Shown piece after piece: positions 8,316 through 17,229 of a stretch of 64,000 nt of DNA. Within the stretch, counting starts at the first letter, position 1. Each line of letters begins with the position of its first letter. Made by a program: the position numbers and the translations under genes. The DNA is from an uncultured Prevotella sp. Its GTDB lineage: Bacteria > Bacteroidota > Bacteroidia > Bacteroidales > Bacteroidaceae. The stretch spans positions 1-64,000 of the forward strand of contig CALUHC010000037.1 of the NCBI GenBank assembly GCA_944320355.1, in the 5' to 3' direction. The notes under the pieces are model-generated. The model ran no database searches and was not told the DNA's origin. It saw only the letters and a list, made by a program, of their open reading frames with translations.

Positions 8316-10370
8316 ATGCAAAAAGGCAATATCGGGGTTACGACAGAGAACATCTTCCCCGTCATCAAAAAGTTCCTTTACTCGGATCATGAGATATTCC
8401 TGCGCGAGATGGTATCTAACGCCGTGGACGCCACGCAGAAGCTGAAGACACTCGCGGAGAACGGCGACTTCAAGGGCGAGCTGGGCGACCTGACCGTGCG
8501 CGTGAGCCTCGACGAGAAGGCCGGCACCATCACCATAAGCGACCGTGGCATCGGCATGACCGAGGAGGAGATAGACAAGTACATCAACCAGATAGCTTTC
8601 TCGGGTGTTAACGACTTCCTGGAGAAGTACAAGGACAACGCCAACAACATCATAGGCCACTTCGGTCTTGGCTTCTATTCGTCGTTCATGGTGAGCAAGA
8701 AGGTGGAGATAGTAACCCGCAGCTACCGAGATGGCGCGCAGGCCGTAAGGTGGAGCTGCGACGGAAGCCCTGCATACGAGATTGACAACGCTGAGAAGGA
8801 AGGCCGTGGAAGCGACATCATCCTGCACATAGACGATGACTGCAAGGAGTTTCTCGACAAGCACAAGCTGCAGGAGCTGCTCAACAAGTACTGCAAGTTT
8901 ATGGCTGTGCCCGTGGCCTTTGGCAAGAAGACAGAATGGAAGGACGGAAAACAGGTGGAAACCGACGAGGACAACATCATAAACAGCGTGGAGCCGCTCT
9001 GGACAAAGGCTCCGAGCACACTCAAGGACGAGGACTACAAGCAGTTCTACCGCACGCTCTACCCCATGCAGGACGAGCCTATGTTCTGGATTCACCTCAA
9101 TGTGGACTACCCGTTCAACCTCACCGGCATACTGTATTTCCCGCGCATAAAGTCTAACATCGACCTGCAGCGCAACAAGATACAGCTATATTGCAACCAG
9201 GTGTTCGTCACCGACCAGGTGGAGGGCATCGTGCCCGAGTTCCTCACTCTGCTGCACGGCGTGATCGACTCGCCCGACATTCCGCTCAACGTCAGCCGCT
9301 CTTATCTGCAGAGCGACCGCGACGTGAAGAAAATATCGACCTACATCACCAAGAAAGTGGCCGATCGCCTGCAGAGCATCTTCAAGGAAGACCGCAAGCA
9401 GTACGAGGAGAAGTGGGACGACCTCAAGCTGTTCATCAACTACGGGATGCTGAGCGATGAGAGCTTCTATGACCGCGCAAAGGACTTTGCCCTCTTGAAA
9501 GACACCGAAGGCAAGCACTTCACGTTCGAGGAATACAGAACTCTCATCAAGGATAACCAGACAGACAAGGACGGACAGCTGGTATATCTCTATGCAACCA
9601 ACATGGAGGAGCAGTACAGCTACATAGAGGCAGCCAAGCAAAAAGGCTACAGTGTGCTGCTGTTTGACGGCCAGCTCGACGTTCCGGCTATCTCAATGTA
9701 CGAGCAGAAGTTTGAGAAGAGCCGCTTCACGCGTGTTGACGGCGATGTGATAGACCGCCTTATCGCCAAGGAAGACGCCAAGAAAAACAGCCTGAGCGAT
9801 GATGACACTGACAATTTGTCAGCCGTGTTCCGCAGCCAGTTGCCCAAGATGGACAAGGCAGAGTTCTACATCGAGGTGCAAAGTCTCGGCGAGCAGGCCG
9901 GCCCGGTGGTCATCACACAGAGCGAGTATATGCGCCGCATGAAGGACATCAGCCGCTTCCAGGCCGGCATGGGCTTCTATGCGCAGATGCCGGACAGCTA
10001 TAGCCTTGTGCTGAACAGCGACCACCCGCTGATAAAGAAGGTGCTCGACGACTGCAACGCGACCACCGCTGAGGCTCTGAAACCCATCGTCAGCGAACTG
10101 AAAGGGCAGCAGGCCCGTCTCGCTGCCATACACCAGAGCCAGAACAAGAAGAAGGCCGAGGAAATAACGCAGGAGGAAAAGGACGACCTGGCGAACACAG
10201 AGAAGGCCGTAAGCGAGCAGCGCGAGAAGAAGAACAACGTGCTGGCCGACTATGCCAAGGGCAACAGCGTCGTTCATCAGCTCATCGACCTCGCGCTGCT
10301 TCAGAACGGAATGCTCAAGGGCGCGGCTCTCGACGCTTTCCTGAAGCGCTCTGTCGACCTGATAAAATAA
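8316..10370 (+). CDS. htpG: Chaperone protein HtpG (Hsp90)
   Basis: ATP-dependent cytoplasmic chaperone of the Hsp90 class. The 684-residue product starts MQKGNIGVTTENIFPVIKKFLYSDHEIFLREMVSNAVDA. It has the GHKL ATP-binding motifs ISDRGIGMTEEEI and NNIIGHFGLGFYSSFMV, the middle-domain signature (FYRTLYPMQDEPMFWIHLNVDYPFNLTGILYFPRI, SRSYLQSDRDVKKISTYI) and a C-terminal dimerisation region with a Lys- and Glu-rich stretch around 610-640. Its length is slightly above that of enteric HtpG, as usual in Bacteroidetes. It stands alone, and no heat-shock operator is evident upstream. Confidence 0.97.
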   Translation: MQKGNIGVTTENIFPVIKKFLYSDHEIFLREMVSNAVDATQKLKTLAENGDFKGELGDLTVRVSLDEKAGTITISDRGIGMTEEEIDKYINQIAFSGVNDFLEKYKDNANNIIGHFGLGFYSSFMVSKKVEIVTRSYRDGAQAVRWSCDGSPAYEIDNAEKEGRGSDIILHIDDDCKEFLDKHKLQELLNKYCKFMAVPVAFGKKTEWKDGKQVETDEDNIINSVEPLWTKAPSTLKDEDYKQFYRTLYPMQDEPMFWIHLNVDYPFNLTGILYFPRIKSNIDLQRNKIQLYCNQVFVTDQVEGIVPEFLTLLHGVIDSPDIPLNVSRSYLQSDRDVKKISTYITKKVADRLQSIFKEDRKQYEEKWDDLKLFINYGMLSDESFYDRAKDFALLKDTEGKHFTFEEYRTLIKDNQTDKDGQLVYLYATNMEEQYSYIEAAKQKGYSVLLFDGQLDVPAISMYEQKFEKSRFTRVDGDVIDRLIAKEDAKKNSLSDDDTDNLSAVFRSQLPKMDKAEFYIEVQSLGEQAGPVVITQSEYMRRMKDISRFQAGMGFYAQMPDSYSLVLNSDHPLIKKVLDDCNATTAEALKPIVSELKGQQARLAAIHQSQNKKKAEEITQEEKDDLANTEKAVSEQREKKNNVLADYAKGNSVVHQLIDLALLQNGMLKGAALDAFLKRSVDLIK

Positions 10371-10599
10371 CTTGCATCAGTACATGAGCCAACGGGCATG
10401 GGCTTCCGGTTTGTATAATGGGAAGTCTTTGCCCGTTTTGTATGGATTGCCCGCATCATGTCTGGCGGATGTTCACCTCGCATCGCACTTGTTGCATACA
10501 GTGCCGCATGATGAATGCCAGTTATGCCAGGCAGGTGCGGACATCCGTGTTTTCTTGCAGCAGATTTGCAAGTGTTGCTGCTTGCGGATATAAATATCA

Positions 10600-10870
10600 G
10601 CAGGCAGCCCATACTATCTGCGCCTGCCGACAGACGCGCACTGCTGTTAACATAAAAATGTTAACGACATCCATGTGGGGCTTTGCTGTTAACCACCTGT
10701 CATTCAACGAGTTGCGAAACGTGCCGTTTTGACTTCCGAAATGTGCTGTTTCGCAGGCTGAAACAGGCCATATCAGGGCGCGAAACAGGCAGTTTCGTGA
10801 CGCGATATGTCACATACGGATAACCAAGAAAATGGCGGTTGTTTTTAGCTGCACATTTGCAAGTATGTGC
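10600..10870 (+). repeat. Family A dyad-array element, five 22-bp units
   Basis: An AACATAAAAATGTTAAC palindrome is followed after about 45 bp by the lead-in CATTCAACGAGTTG, then by 17-bp dyads starting at 10715, 10737, 10759, 10781 and 10803. A tail matches the copy at 43550-43590 (CATTTGCAAGTATGT). This is the fullest copy in the window. The sequence from 10371 to 10600 shows no gene. Confidence 0.8.
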
Positions 10871-10961
10871 AGATTGCGGATATTCATATTTATGAAATAT
10901 TATAAGTTATGACAAAATGCGTATATTGGCACTTCAGAAACGTTCCGTTCTTAATATACAA

Positions 10962-10982
10962 GTAGCCAAAATGTAGTCAATT
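10962..10982. repeat. 21-bp sequence shared with the tmRNA 3' flank
   Basis: The 21 bases here are identical to 19214-19234. In both places they lie a similar distance beyond the terminator of a minus-strand RNA gene (tRNA-Leu here, tmRNA there). A role as an attachment-site relic is only an inference. Confidence 0.5.
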
Positions 10983-10993
10983 ATGTTAAAACA

Positions 10994-11032
10994 AAAATCC
11001 TAAATACTTAAATATCAAGTATTTAGGATTTT
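10994..11032 (-). terminator. Terminator of tRNA-Leu
   Basis: AAAATCCTAAATACTT and AAGTATTTAGGATTTT form a perfect 16-bp stem with a 7-nt loop just downstream of the tRNA. Confidence 0.8.
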
Positions 11033-11038
11033 CTTTCG

Positions 11039-11120
11039 TGCGCCTGATAGGACTCGAACCTACACGTCGCGAGACACCAGATCCTAAGTCTGGCGCGTCT
11101 ACCAATTCCGCCACAAGCGC
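11039..11120 (-). tRNA. tRNA-Leu, anticodon UAG
   Basis: The minus strand reads GCGCTTGTGGCGGAATTGGT and so on, with a 7-bp acceptor stem (GCGCTTG with CAGGCGC, two G-U pairs), anticodon stem CCAGA/TCTGG around CTTAGGA (anticodon TAG), an extended variable arm typical of tRNA-Leu, and a TTCGAGTCC T-loop. The discriminator is A and CCA is not encoded. CTN codons for leucine are its target. Confidence 0.95.
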
Positions 11121-11132
11121 AAATTCGCGGTG

Positions 11133-11142
11133 CAAAGATAAT
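11133..11142 (-). promoter_or_regulatory. -7 box of tRNA-Leu
   Basis: The minus strand reads TATCTTTGCACC about 13 bp before the tRNA 5' end, the Bacteroidetes TAnnTTTG element. No strong -33 is seen. Confidence 0.5.
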
Positions 11143-11254
11143 CATATTTTGACGTTTGGCCAAATAAAACAGATTTTTTTATTCGCCTGCAACGGTTGTC
11201 GGGTGATGTTCCGAACCTTAAAGGGAACGCGGTGGTGTATGTCAGGGATAGCTT

Positions 11255-12268
11255 TTATTTGTTCAGCAGGGTGCGGGCTAACTCTATGATGGTGTCTATG
11301 CCGCGGCTGAAATCGCTGTCGGTGAGCGACACACTATAGTCCGGCTCGATGCCGAACTCGGTGGACTGTCCCTCGCTGTCGTACATGGGGCAGGCCGAGA
11401 AGCGTACCGCCCAGCCGTTGGGCAGCATATTGCTGAACGGCAGGCCGGCACCGCCGCCGGTGCGGTCGCCCACGATGGTGGCGCCGGGCAGGGCTTTCAT
11501 ATACTTCACAAACTCGTTGGCGGCACTGTAAACGCCGCGGTTGGTGAGCACGCAGACGCGCTTCTGCCACCTCATGTTGGCCGACGGCTGCAGCCACTGC
11601 TCCTCCATGGCCGAGAAGTCGTTGTGGCCGGTGCCTGTCTTGTGTTGCATATAGCCTACGAGCACCGGCTCGTTGGTGAACCGCGCGGCCAGTTTCTCGG
11701 CGTTGGTCAGCTCTCCGCCACCGTTGCCGCGTATGTCGATGATGAGCCCTTGGCAGAGCATGAGGCGGTTTATCACCTCGTCAAGATTGCCCTCGCCTAT
11801 GCCGTCGCTGAAGCTCTCGTAGCGAACGTAGCCTATGTTGTCGTCGAGCACGCGGTATTGCAGGCCTGCCGCAATCTTGTAGTCGGTGCCGAGATAGCGG
11901 CGCAGCAGCGTGTCGCTGACGTTGGCCGGGTAGTCCTCCTGCCAGCTCCAGTAGCGGGCGAAGTCCGAGGCGCGCGACAGGTTGACGTGTCCGTCGCGCA
12001 GTTCGGCCAGCATGTCGCTCATCACCTCGAACAGTTGGTCGTCAGTCATGTTGTCGTTGATGCGCACCCGGTACTTGTCGTACACCTCGTTCCAGTCGAG
12101 ACCGTACTCCTGCTGCTTGTATTCGAAGAAGCAATAACGTTCGTCTATGATTTTCCAGAGGGCCTCGAAGTTGCCCTGCGGCGTGTCGTCGAACTCCTCT
12201 TCGTCGACGCACGATGTTAAAACAACCGTCAGGGCGAGCAGCATCGGGAGGAATAGAAAGCGATTCAT
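11255..12268 (-). CDS. S41-family peptidase lipoprotein
   Basis: Probable carboxyl-terminal-processing-type serine protease attached to a membrane. The 337-residue product has a lipoprotein signal (MNRFLFLPMLLALTVVLTSC, Cys20). It continues with a tricorn/CtpA-like core: LRDGHVNLS near residue 93, the β-strand motif LIIDIRGNGGGELTNAEKLAARF, and the probable nucleophile serine in VLTNRGVYSAANEFV (about residue 247), followed by IVGDRTGGGAGLPF. No PDZ domain is obvious. This family is abundant in Bacteroidetes; substrates are unknown. It overlaps the upstream gene by 4 bp and so is probably cotranscribed with it. Confidence 0.88.
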   Translation of the reverse strand: MNRFLFLPMLLALTVVLTSCVDEEEFDDTPQGNFEALWKIIDERYCFFEYKQQEYGLDWNEVYDKYRVRINDNMTDDQLFEVMSDMLAELRDGHVNLSRASDFARYWSWQEDYPANVSDTLLRRYLGTDYKIAAGLQYRVLDDNIGYVRYESFSDGIGEGNLDEVINRLMLCQGLIIDIRGNGGGELTNAEKLAARFTNEPVLVGYMQHKTGTGHNDFSAMEEQWLQPSANMRWQKRVCVLTNRGVYSAANEFVKYMKALPGATIVGDRTGGGAGLPFSNMLPNGWAVRFSACPMYDSEGQSTEFGIEPDYSVSLTDSDFSRGIDTIIELARTLLNK

Positions 12269-13080
12269 GGGCGGTAGCTGATTAGTTTGAACCGCTTTAC
12301 GAAGCCTATCATGAAGCGGTGTGAGTATATGTGCGACTTGAGGTTGTTCACGTCGGCCTGCTGGTAGTCGCCGAGATAGCCCAGGCGCAGCGTGAACCGG
12401 CGGCCAATGTTGACGTCGGCCAAGAGCTGCTGGCGGAATGTCGGGGCGCAGACGAATGTTGTCGGTACGATGTTGTGGTCGTAGTCGCCGCGCGAGAATA
12501 TCTCATAGTAAGACTGCCCGTAGTTGGGACTGAACATCAGGCCGGCCAGCGGCAGCTGCACTCCGTAGCGCACGGCCATACGGCAGCGGCCCACTCGGAA
12601 TCTGTATGCGGCCTCGGCCGTGGGCATGATGTTGATGCTCAGGCGGGCCTGTGCGGGGTTGTTGCCGTTGGTGGTGTTGTAGATGAAGCCCACGTTGGCG
12701 TTGGCCATGCCGCCTACGCGCACGTCCAGCCTGTCGCCGAGCAGCGACCATCCGTAGAGTCGCCCCCAGTAGAAGCTGTAAGTGCCCGCCAGCTGGCGCG
12801 ACTGGCGGCTGCGGTCGCGCGTGGACGAGAAGTCGGCCTGGTGCTCCATGGCCGTTGTCCAGCGGCTGCCGGGGCGTTGCCGCCTGACGGTGGCAAGGAA
12901 TGTGGCTCCTGGACCGGCAAAGTGCTCTTGCGAGAGGTATGTGTCGAGCACCTGCGAACGCCCTGCGCCTATCATGTAGGCTGTGGTAGTGATGCGCCCT
13001 GAGGCCACAGAGTCGGCCTGCTGCGCAGCGGCCTGCAGGGTGAAGGCGGCCACTATGGCCGCCATGCTATACTTCATCAT
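12265..13080 (-). CDS. DUF3316-like outer-membrane/exported protein
   Basis: A 271-residue protein with an N-terminal signal peptide (KYSMAAIVAAFTLQAAAQQ). The rest alternates aromatic and polar residues in strand-like blocks (FYWGRLYGWSLLGDRLDVRVGG, YRFRVGRCRMAVRYGVQLPLAGLMFSPNYGQSYYEIF, RRFTLRLGYLGDYQQADVNNLKSHIYSHRFMIGFVKRFKL), which suggests a small β-barrel. I place it in the DUF3316 group by resemblance; no function is known. Its start overlaps the end of topoisomerase IV subunit A by 14 bp, and its end overlaps the S41 peptidase gene by 4 bp, so the three form a tight minus-strand cluster. Confidence 0.7.
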   Translation of the reverse strand: MMKYSMAAIVAAFTLQAAAQQADSVASGRITTTAYMIGAGRSQVLDTYLSQEHFAGPGATFLATVRRQRPGSRWTTAMEHQADFSSTRDRSRQSRQLAGTYSFYWGRLYGWSLLGDRLDVRVGGMANANVGFIYNTTNGNNPAQARLSINIMPTAEAAYRFRVGRCRMAVRYGVQLPLAGLMFSPNYGQSYYEIFSRGDYDHNIVPTTFVCAPTFRQQLLADVNIGRRFTLRLGYLGDYQQADVNNLKSHIYSHRFMIGFVKRFKLISYRP

Positions 13081-15904
13081 CGGGGAAAAGGCTTAGTTGT
13101 CCTGTTATCTCGTCTATCACCTGCTGTTCGCTCTTGCCTGCGTCGGGGTCCAGGTTCTCTTGCGTTGCTTCCTCTTCTGGCTCGGCTTCCTCCTCTTCAG
13201 CTTCCGGCTCGGGGAAGCGCACAGGTTCCAGCTCTGTGATGGCGGCCACCTCCCACGTGGTGATGCGCTTGCCCTTGGCCTTGAATCCCTTTACGCCCAC
13301 GAACTGCTCCGCGTCGATTTCCATCGGCGGGCGCGTGGCGTCGCGTCCGCCGAAGGTCACCTCTATGCGCGGGTAGGCCTGGTCTGTGAGCACCACCTGC
13401 CTGTTCTGCGGGTTGTCGCCAAGGTAGTTCTGCTTGCGCTTGGTGGCTTCGAGGCAAAAGCGCTTCAGGTACGGGTAGCCCTCGTTGTCGGCATCGTAGA
13501 GCACGGCGGTCCATACCTTGTGCTCGTCGTACTTCTCTATGCGGGCTATGTTGTCCTCATAGTGGTTGTTGGCGTCGAAGTTAGTGATGTAGAAGTCGCC
13601 GCCCTCCAGGATGACGAGTATCGCGTCGTCGTCGAAGAACTCTCCGAGCAGCCGCCCGTGGTCGTCGTAGTTGAGGCGGTTCACATCGGGGTCATACCAC
13701 ACCTTGCGGCCTCCGAGCGTGGAGTGGCCGTGGCTCTTCAGGCCGATGCGGTGTATGGTCTTGCGCGTAAGGATGTTGCCCTGCGCGGCGCGCCCTTTGA
13801 TTGCCACTTTCGAGAAGTCGCGGTCGAAGAATATGCTTGCCCTGCGCTTGCTCTCGCCCGGTTCGAGTGTCACCTTTATCACCTCGGCCTCGCCGTTGGG
13901 GTTGGCCGTGAAATACACCACCTTGGAGCCGGGCGTGCCCTTGGTCAGGTCGTACTCGCGGTCGCGTGTCATGGCCGTTACGTTGAAACGCTTTATGTAG
14001 TAAGGGCCGTTGCGGCCGTCGCGGTATACCACGTTGTATATGGTGCGCTTGTCGTTGCGCTTGAACACGCCTACGTGCTGTATGTTCTTGCCAACGAATA
14101 TCTTGTCGGCCACGCGCACCACCTTGTATTTGCCGTCCTTGTAGAACACTATTATGTCGTCTATGTCGGAACAGTTGCACACAAATTCATCCTTCTTCAG
14201 GCCCGTCCCAATGAAGCCCTCCTGGCGGTTTATGTACAGTTTCTCGTTGGCCTCCACCACCTTCGTGGCCTCTATGGTGTCGAAGTTGCGTATCTCCGTG
14301 CGGCGAGGATGTTCCTTGCCGTACTTTTCCTTGAGGAACAGGAACCAGTTTGCCGTCACCTCCACCATGTTGGCCAGGTCATGGTCTATGCGGTCTATCT
14401 CCGCCTTCAGCCGCGCCATCAGCTCGTCGGCCTTCTCCTTGTTGAACTTCAGGATGCGCTGCATCTTTATTTCGAGCAGCTTCAGTATGTCGTCGCGCGT
14501 CACCTCGCGCACCAGTTGCGGGTAGAACGGCGTGAGCCTCTTGTCTATATGCTCGCACACGGCGTCCACGTTGGGCGCCTCCTCGAACTTCTTGTCCTTG
14601 TATATGCGCTCCTCTATGAATATCTTTTCGAGCGAGCAGAAGTGCAGTTGCTCCAGCAGCTCGCCGCGGCGTATCTCCAATTCGCGGCGTATCAGCCCCA
14701 TGGTGCGGTCAACGGAGCTGCGCAGCACGTCGCTCACGGTGAGGAACTGCGGCTTGTCGTCGGCTATCACGCAACAGTTTGGCGATATGCTCACCTCGCA
14801 GTCGGAGAAGGCGTAGAGCGCGTCGAGCGTCTTGTCCGACGACACTCCCGGCGCCAGGTGCACCTGTATCTCCACCTCGGCGGCCGTGTTGTCGTCCACC
14901 TTGCGCGCCTTTATCTTGCCCTTCTCTATGGCCTTCAGTATCGAGTCGATGAGCGTCGTCGTGGTCTTGCCGTAAGGTATCTCGCGTATCACGAGCGTCT
15001 TGTTGTCCAGCTTCTCTATCTTTGCCCTCACCTTGAGCGTGCCGCCGCGCTGCCCGTCGTTATATTTGCTCACGTCTATGCTGCCGCCCGTGGGGAAGTC
15101 GGGGTAGAGGTGGAACTCCTCGCCGTGCAGGTAGCTCACCGCCGCATCGCACAGCTCGTTGAAGTTGTGGGGCAGAATCTTGGAGCTGAGGCCCACGGCA
15201 ATGCCCTCCGCGCCCTGCGCCAGCAGCAGGGGGAACTTCACCGGCAGCGTTATCGGCTCGCGGTTGCGCCCGTCGTAGCTCAGCTGCCAGTCGGTGGTCT
15301 TGGGGTTGAACACGGTGTCGAGCGCGAATTTGGACAGCCTGGCTTCTATGTATCGGGGCGCGGCAGCGCGGTCGCCCGTCAGTATGTTGCCCCAGTTGCC
15401 CTGCGTGTCCACGAGCAGGTCTTTCTGTCCGAGCTGCACGAGTGCGTCGCCTATCGACGCGTCGCCGTGTGGATGGAACTGCATGGTGTGCCCAACGATA
15501 TTGGCCACCTTATTATACCGTCCGTCGTCCATGCGCTTCATGGAGTGCAGTATGCGCCGCTGCACGGGCTTCAGTCCGTCCTCTATGTGAGGCACGGCGC
15601 GCTCCAGAATCACGTAAGATGCGTAATCGAGGAACCAGTTCTTGTACATCCCGCTGAGGTGGTGCACGGCCGAGGCGTCAAACCTGTCAGCCGGCTTGTA
15701 GTCGGAGTGCGCCTCCGGTTCGCCGTCGCCGCCTTCTATGGCATCGGCTTCGCTGCCGGTGCTGTCGGCGGTGGTGTCGCTGTCAGTGGCAGCAGCGTCA
15801 TTTTCGGGCGTGGTGGTGCCTTCTGTGCCGGTGTCGGCGGTATCCATGCTGTCGTTGGGGGTTTCGTTTTCGAGAGTGTTGCTGTCTTTTGTTTCGTCGC
15901 TCAT
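13067..15904 (-). CDS. parC: DNA topoisomerase IV subunit A (ParC type)
   Basis: Cuts and rejoins DNA to decatenate chromosomes. The 945-residue product begins with about 70 acidic, Asp-, Thr- and Ser-rich residues, then the breakage-reunion domain: DGLKPVQRRILHSMKRM, NVVGHTMQFHPHGD-like NIVGHTMQFHPHGDASIGDALVQL, and catalytic Tyr near residue 185 in AAPRYIEARLSKFAL. The quinolone-pocket region carries a Ser-type pattern (HGDASIG). A long coiled-coil and β-pinwheel region follow, and the tail is Glu-rich (EEEEAEPEEEATQ). The YASYVILERAVPHIEDGLKPVQ wording fits Bacteroidetes ParC rather than GyrA. The partner parE is not in the window. Confidence 0.88.
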   Translation of the reverse strand: MSDETKDSNTLENETPNDSMDTADTGTEGTTTPENDAAATDSDTTADSTGSEADAIEGGDGEPEAHSDYKPADRFDASAVHHLSGMYKNWFLDYASYVILERAVPHIEDGLKPVQRRILHSMKRMDDGRYNKVANIVGHTMQFHPHGDASIGDALVQLGQKDLLVDTQGNWGNILTGDRAAAPRYIEARLSKFALDTVFNPKTTDWQLSYDGRNREPITLPVKFPLLLAQGAEGIAVGLSSKILPHNFNELCDAAVSYLHGEEFHLYPDFPTGGSIDVSKYNDGQRGGTLKVRAKIEKLDNKTLVIREIPYGKTTTTLIDSILKAIEKGKIKARKVDDNTAAEVEIQVHLAPGVSSDKTLDALYAFSDCEVSISPNCCVIADDKPQFLTVSDVLRSSVDRTMGLIRRELEIRRGELLEQLHFCSLEKIFIEERIYKDKKFEEAPNVDAVCEHIDKRLTPFYPQLVREVTRDDILKLLEIKMQRILKFNKEKADELMARLKAEIDRIDHDLANMVEVTANWFLFLKEKYGKEHPRRTEIRNFDTIEATKVVEANEKLYINRQEGFIGTGLKKDEFVCNCSDIDDIIVFYKDGKYKVVRVADKIFVGKNIQHVGVFKRNDKRTIYNVVYRDGRNGPYYIKRFNVTAMTRDREYDLTKGTPGSKVVYFTANPNGEAEVIKVTLEPGESKRRASIFFDRDFSKVAIKGRAAQGNILTRKTIHRIGLKSHGHSTLGGRKVWYDPDVNRLNYDDHGRLLGEFFDDDAILVILEGGDFYITNFDANNHYEDNIARIEKYDEHKVWTAVLYDADNEGYPYLKRFCLEATKRKQNYLGDNPQNRQVVLTDQAYPRIEVTFGGRDATRPPMEIDAEQFVGVKGFKAKGKRITTWEVAAITELEPVRFPEPEAEEEEAEPEEEATQENLDPDAGKSEQQVIDEITGQLSLFPDDEV

Positions 15905-15930
15905 ATATTGGTGTTATCGCAAATTTGCCT

Positions 15931-15961
15931 CAAAGTTACGCATTTTTTTCGTCATTTGCAA
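15931..15961 (-). promoter_or_regulatory. Promoter of the topoisomerase gene cluster
   Basis: Minus strand TTG (15959-15961), 20 bp, TAACTTTG (15931-15938), about 25 bp before the parC start. Confidence 0.7.
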
Positions 15962-16124
15962 GTTTTACTTCAAAATAAGGATGCTTTGTTTTGTGGTCGG
16001 CTTTTGCCTCGGCAGGAGCGTTTCTGCTGTTGACGGCCTGTGTCTGCGTATGTGTTTCCGCAAAAGCGGGTATGCCGACGGCGGCGCATTATGCCCGAGG
16101 AAAGCCATTCGAATGTGTTAAGGA

Positions 16125-16400
16125 TGCTTAATTTTCGGGCGACAAAACCCCTCTGAGAATCGCGTATTTGCGGGAGAAAGGTCTGTGGCGGCAAATATCG
16201 CGAAAATGGGCGTGCAATTTTAAGTAGCTGGGAATCAGGATGGTTATGGGGAGTTTGGGAGGAATGTGCAATATTCTGCGCCATAACGGGATGCAAAACG
16301 ACACATTTTGCGTTCCGAAACGGGTCGTTTCGGGGTGCAATCTGTGCCGTTTCGCGCTGCGACACAGGTCGTTTCAGAGCCGGAAAATGAGCTTTCGGAC
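16125..16400 (-). repeat. Family B dyad-array element, four 22-bp units
   Basis: Dyads start at 16294, 16316, 16338 and 16360. On the minus strand the flank beyond them (CTCCCAAACTCC, then TTGCACGCCCATT, then CGCGATTCTCAGAGGG) aligns with 36665-36785. The region 16400-16579 shows no gene. Confidence 0.75.
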
Positions 16401-16579
16401 GGCATTTCGACCCTCACCGTAGCAAAAATCGCAGTCGTAGAGCAACAAACAAAGCTCCGCCGACCGTCCAAAAGGCGCATCACGATTCTATTTCACGATT
16501 TCTTTTTGTATCGATTTCTGAAAAAACGATTGCGCAAAGCTAACAAACCCTTTCACATTCATTAACCAAAATGCCACTC

Positions 16580-16879
16580 TCAAAGACAGAACCACCACGC
16601 GAAACGCCACAGCACGACATGGCAAACACACGGCGGCAAGCCGCGCCAGGAACACGACGGCCGCAATCCACGCCGCTGCCCGCCGCGCGACAGGCTGTTC
16701 ACGCTGACCCCGAGAGCCCTTGCGGCCTCTTGCGCAGTCAGCCGCCTGTCCTGCGCGTCTTTGGCCGACATCGCGGCCTTGACCTCCTCTGCCACCGTTA
16801 GGGCGAACTCTCTAAGGTCGGCTGGCGTAACGGCTATCGTTACGTTCTGTCCGCTGGATAGTAACTCTTGTATGTTCAT
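16580..16879 (-). CDS. Small HTH protein, excisionase-like, possibly damaged at the C end
   Basis: A 99-residue product. Residues 1-60 look like a normal small phage or mobile-element DNA-binding protein: MNIQELLSSGQNVTIAVTPADLREFALTVAEEVKA, then an HTH_17-like start, RRLTAQEAARALGVSVNSLSR. After that point the expected second half of the domain (the Trp-rich recognition helix and wing) is missing and the sequence turns into an unusual Cys/Trp-rich tail (PPCVCHVVLWRFAWWFCL). A frameshift or a recombination scar near 16695 is likely. It overlaps the upstream small gene by 4 bp. Confidence 0.55.
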   Translation of the reverse strand: MNIQELLSSGQNVTIAVTPADLREFALTVAEEVKAAMSAKDAQDRRLTAQEAARALGVSVNSLSRGGQRRGLRPSCSWRGLPPCVCHVVLWRFAWWFCL

Positions 16880-17085
16880 TTGTCCCTCCTCACAGTGAAA
16901 TAGTCATTGCCGCTGATTGCCGACAGGTGGAAACCGTAGCCTTTTTTATTAAGGCTGTAAGCCACGGCTCTTACCGACATGAACGATATATCGCCGTATT
17001 TGAATTTTACCTCGTTGCCTGGCTTAATCGCCGTCAGCGTGTCCTTGACGGACAATCTTTTTATGATATTTACTTGCGGTGTCAT
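16876..17085 (-). CDS. Small protein of unknown function (phage-like island)
   Basis: A 69-residue, basic, soluble protein (MTPQVNIIKRLSVKDTLTAIKPGNEVKFKYGDISFMSVRAVAYSLNKKGYGFHLSAISGNDYFTVRRDK). The layout resembles short proteins that accompany Bacteroidetes phages and integrative elements, but I recognise no named family. It is the first gene behind a minus-strand promoter that contains a repressor-type operator, and it shares an ATGA overlap with the HTH gene. This suggests an early, repressed operon. Confidence 0.6.
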   Translation of the reverse strand: MTPQVNIIKRLSVKDTLTAIKPGNEVKFKYGDISFMSVRAVAYSLNKKGYGFHLSAISGNDYFTVRRDK

Positions 17086-17103
17086 ATTTATTTACTATCT
17101 TTG
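17074..17103 (+). promoter_or_regulatory. Promoter for the 17230 gene
   Basis: TTG (17074-17076), 19 bp, TATCTTTG (17096-17103): a perfect match to the consensus, giving a leader of about 120 nt. Confidence 0.6.
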
Positions 17104-17128
17104 CGGTGGTAAATTTATTATCACATTG

Positions 17129-17158
17129 CAAAGATACACAATATCTGTGAATATACAA
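17129..17158 (-). promoter_or_regulatory. Promoter of the 17085/16879 operon with embedded operator
   Basis: Minus strand TTG (17156-17158), 19 bp, TATCTTTG (17129-17136). The operator dyad 17134-17152 fills the spacer, so a bound repressor would block RNA polymerase. Confidence 0.65.
17134..17152. promoter_or_regulatory. Predicted repressor operator 1
   Basis: ATACACA-ATATC-TGTGAAT, a 7-5-7 dyad with one mismatch, between the -33 and -7 of the leftward promoter. Confidence 0.6.
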
Positions 17159-17165
17159 ATTGTTA

Positions 17166-17184
17166 ATACACAATTTCTGTGTAT
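17166..17184. promoter_or_regulatory. Predicted repressor operator 2
   Basis: ATACACA-ATTTC-TGTGTAT, a perfect 7-5-7 dyad of the same consensus, 32 bp from operator 1 (about three helical turns). Confidence 0.6.
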
Positions 17185-17229
17185 ATAAACATTGTTTAAC
17201 AATTAAAGGCATTGACACATTGTATATAT

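Noticed and set aside
13097-16033. A 978-codon open frame on the plus strand
   Set aside because: It is the complement of parC; its protein is Val-, Leu- and His-rich without any domain, an effect of GC-rich codon use.
16571-16801. A 76-codon plus-strand frame
   Set aside because: Pro- and Arg-rich complement of the small HTH gene, without motif.
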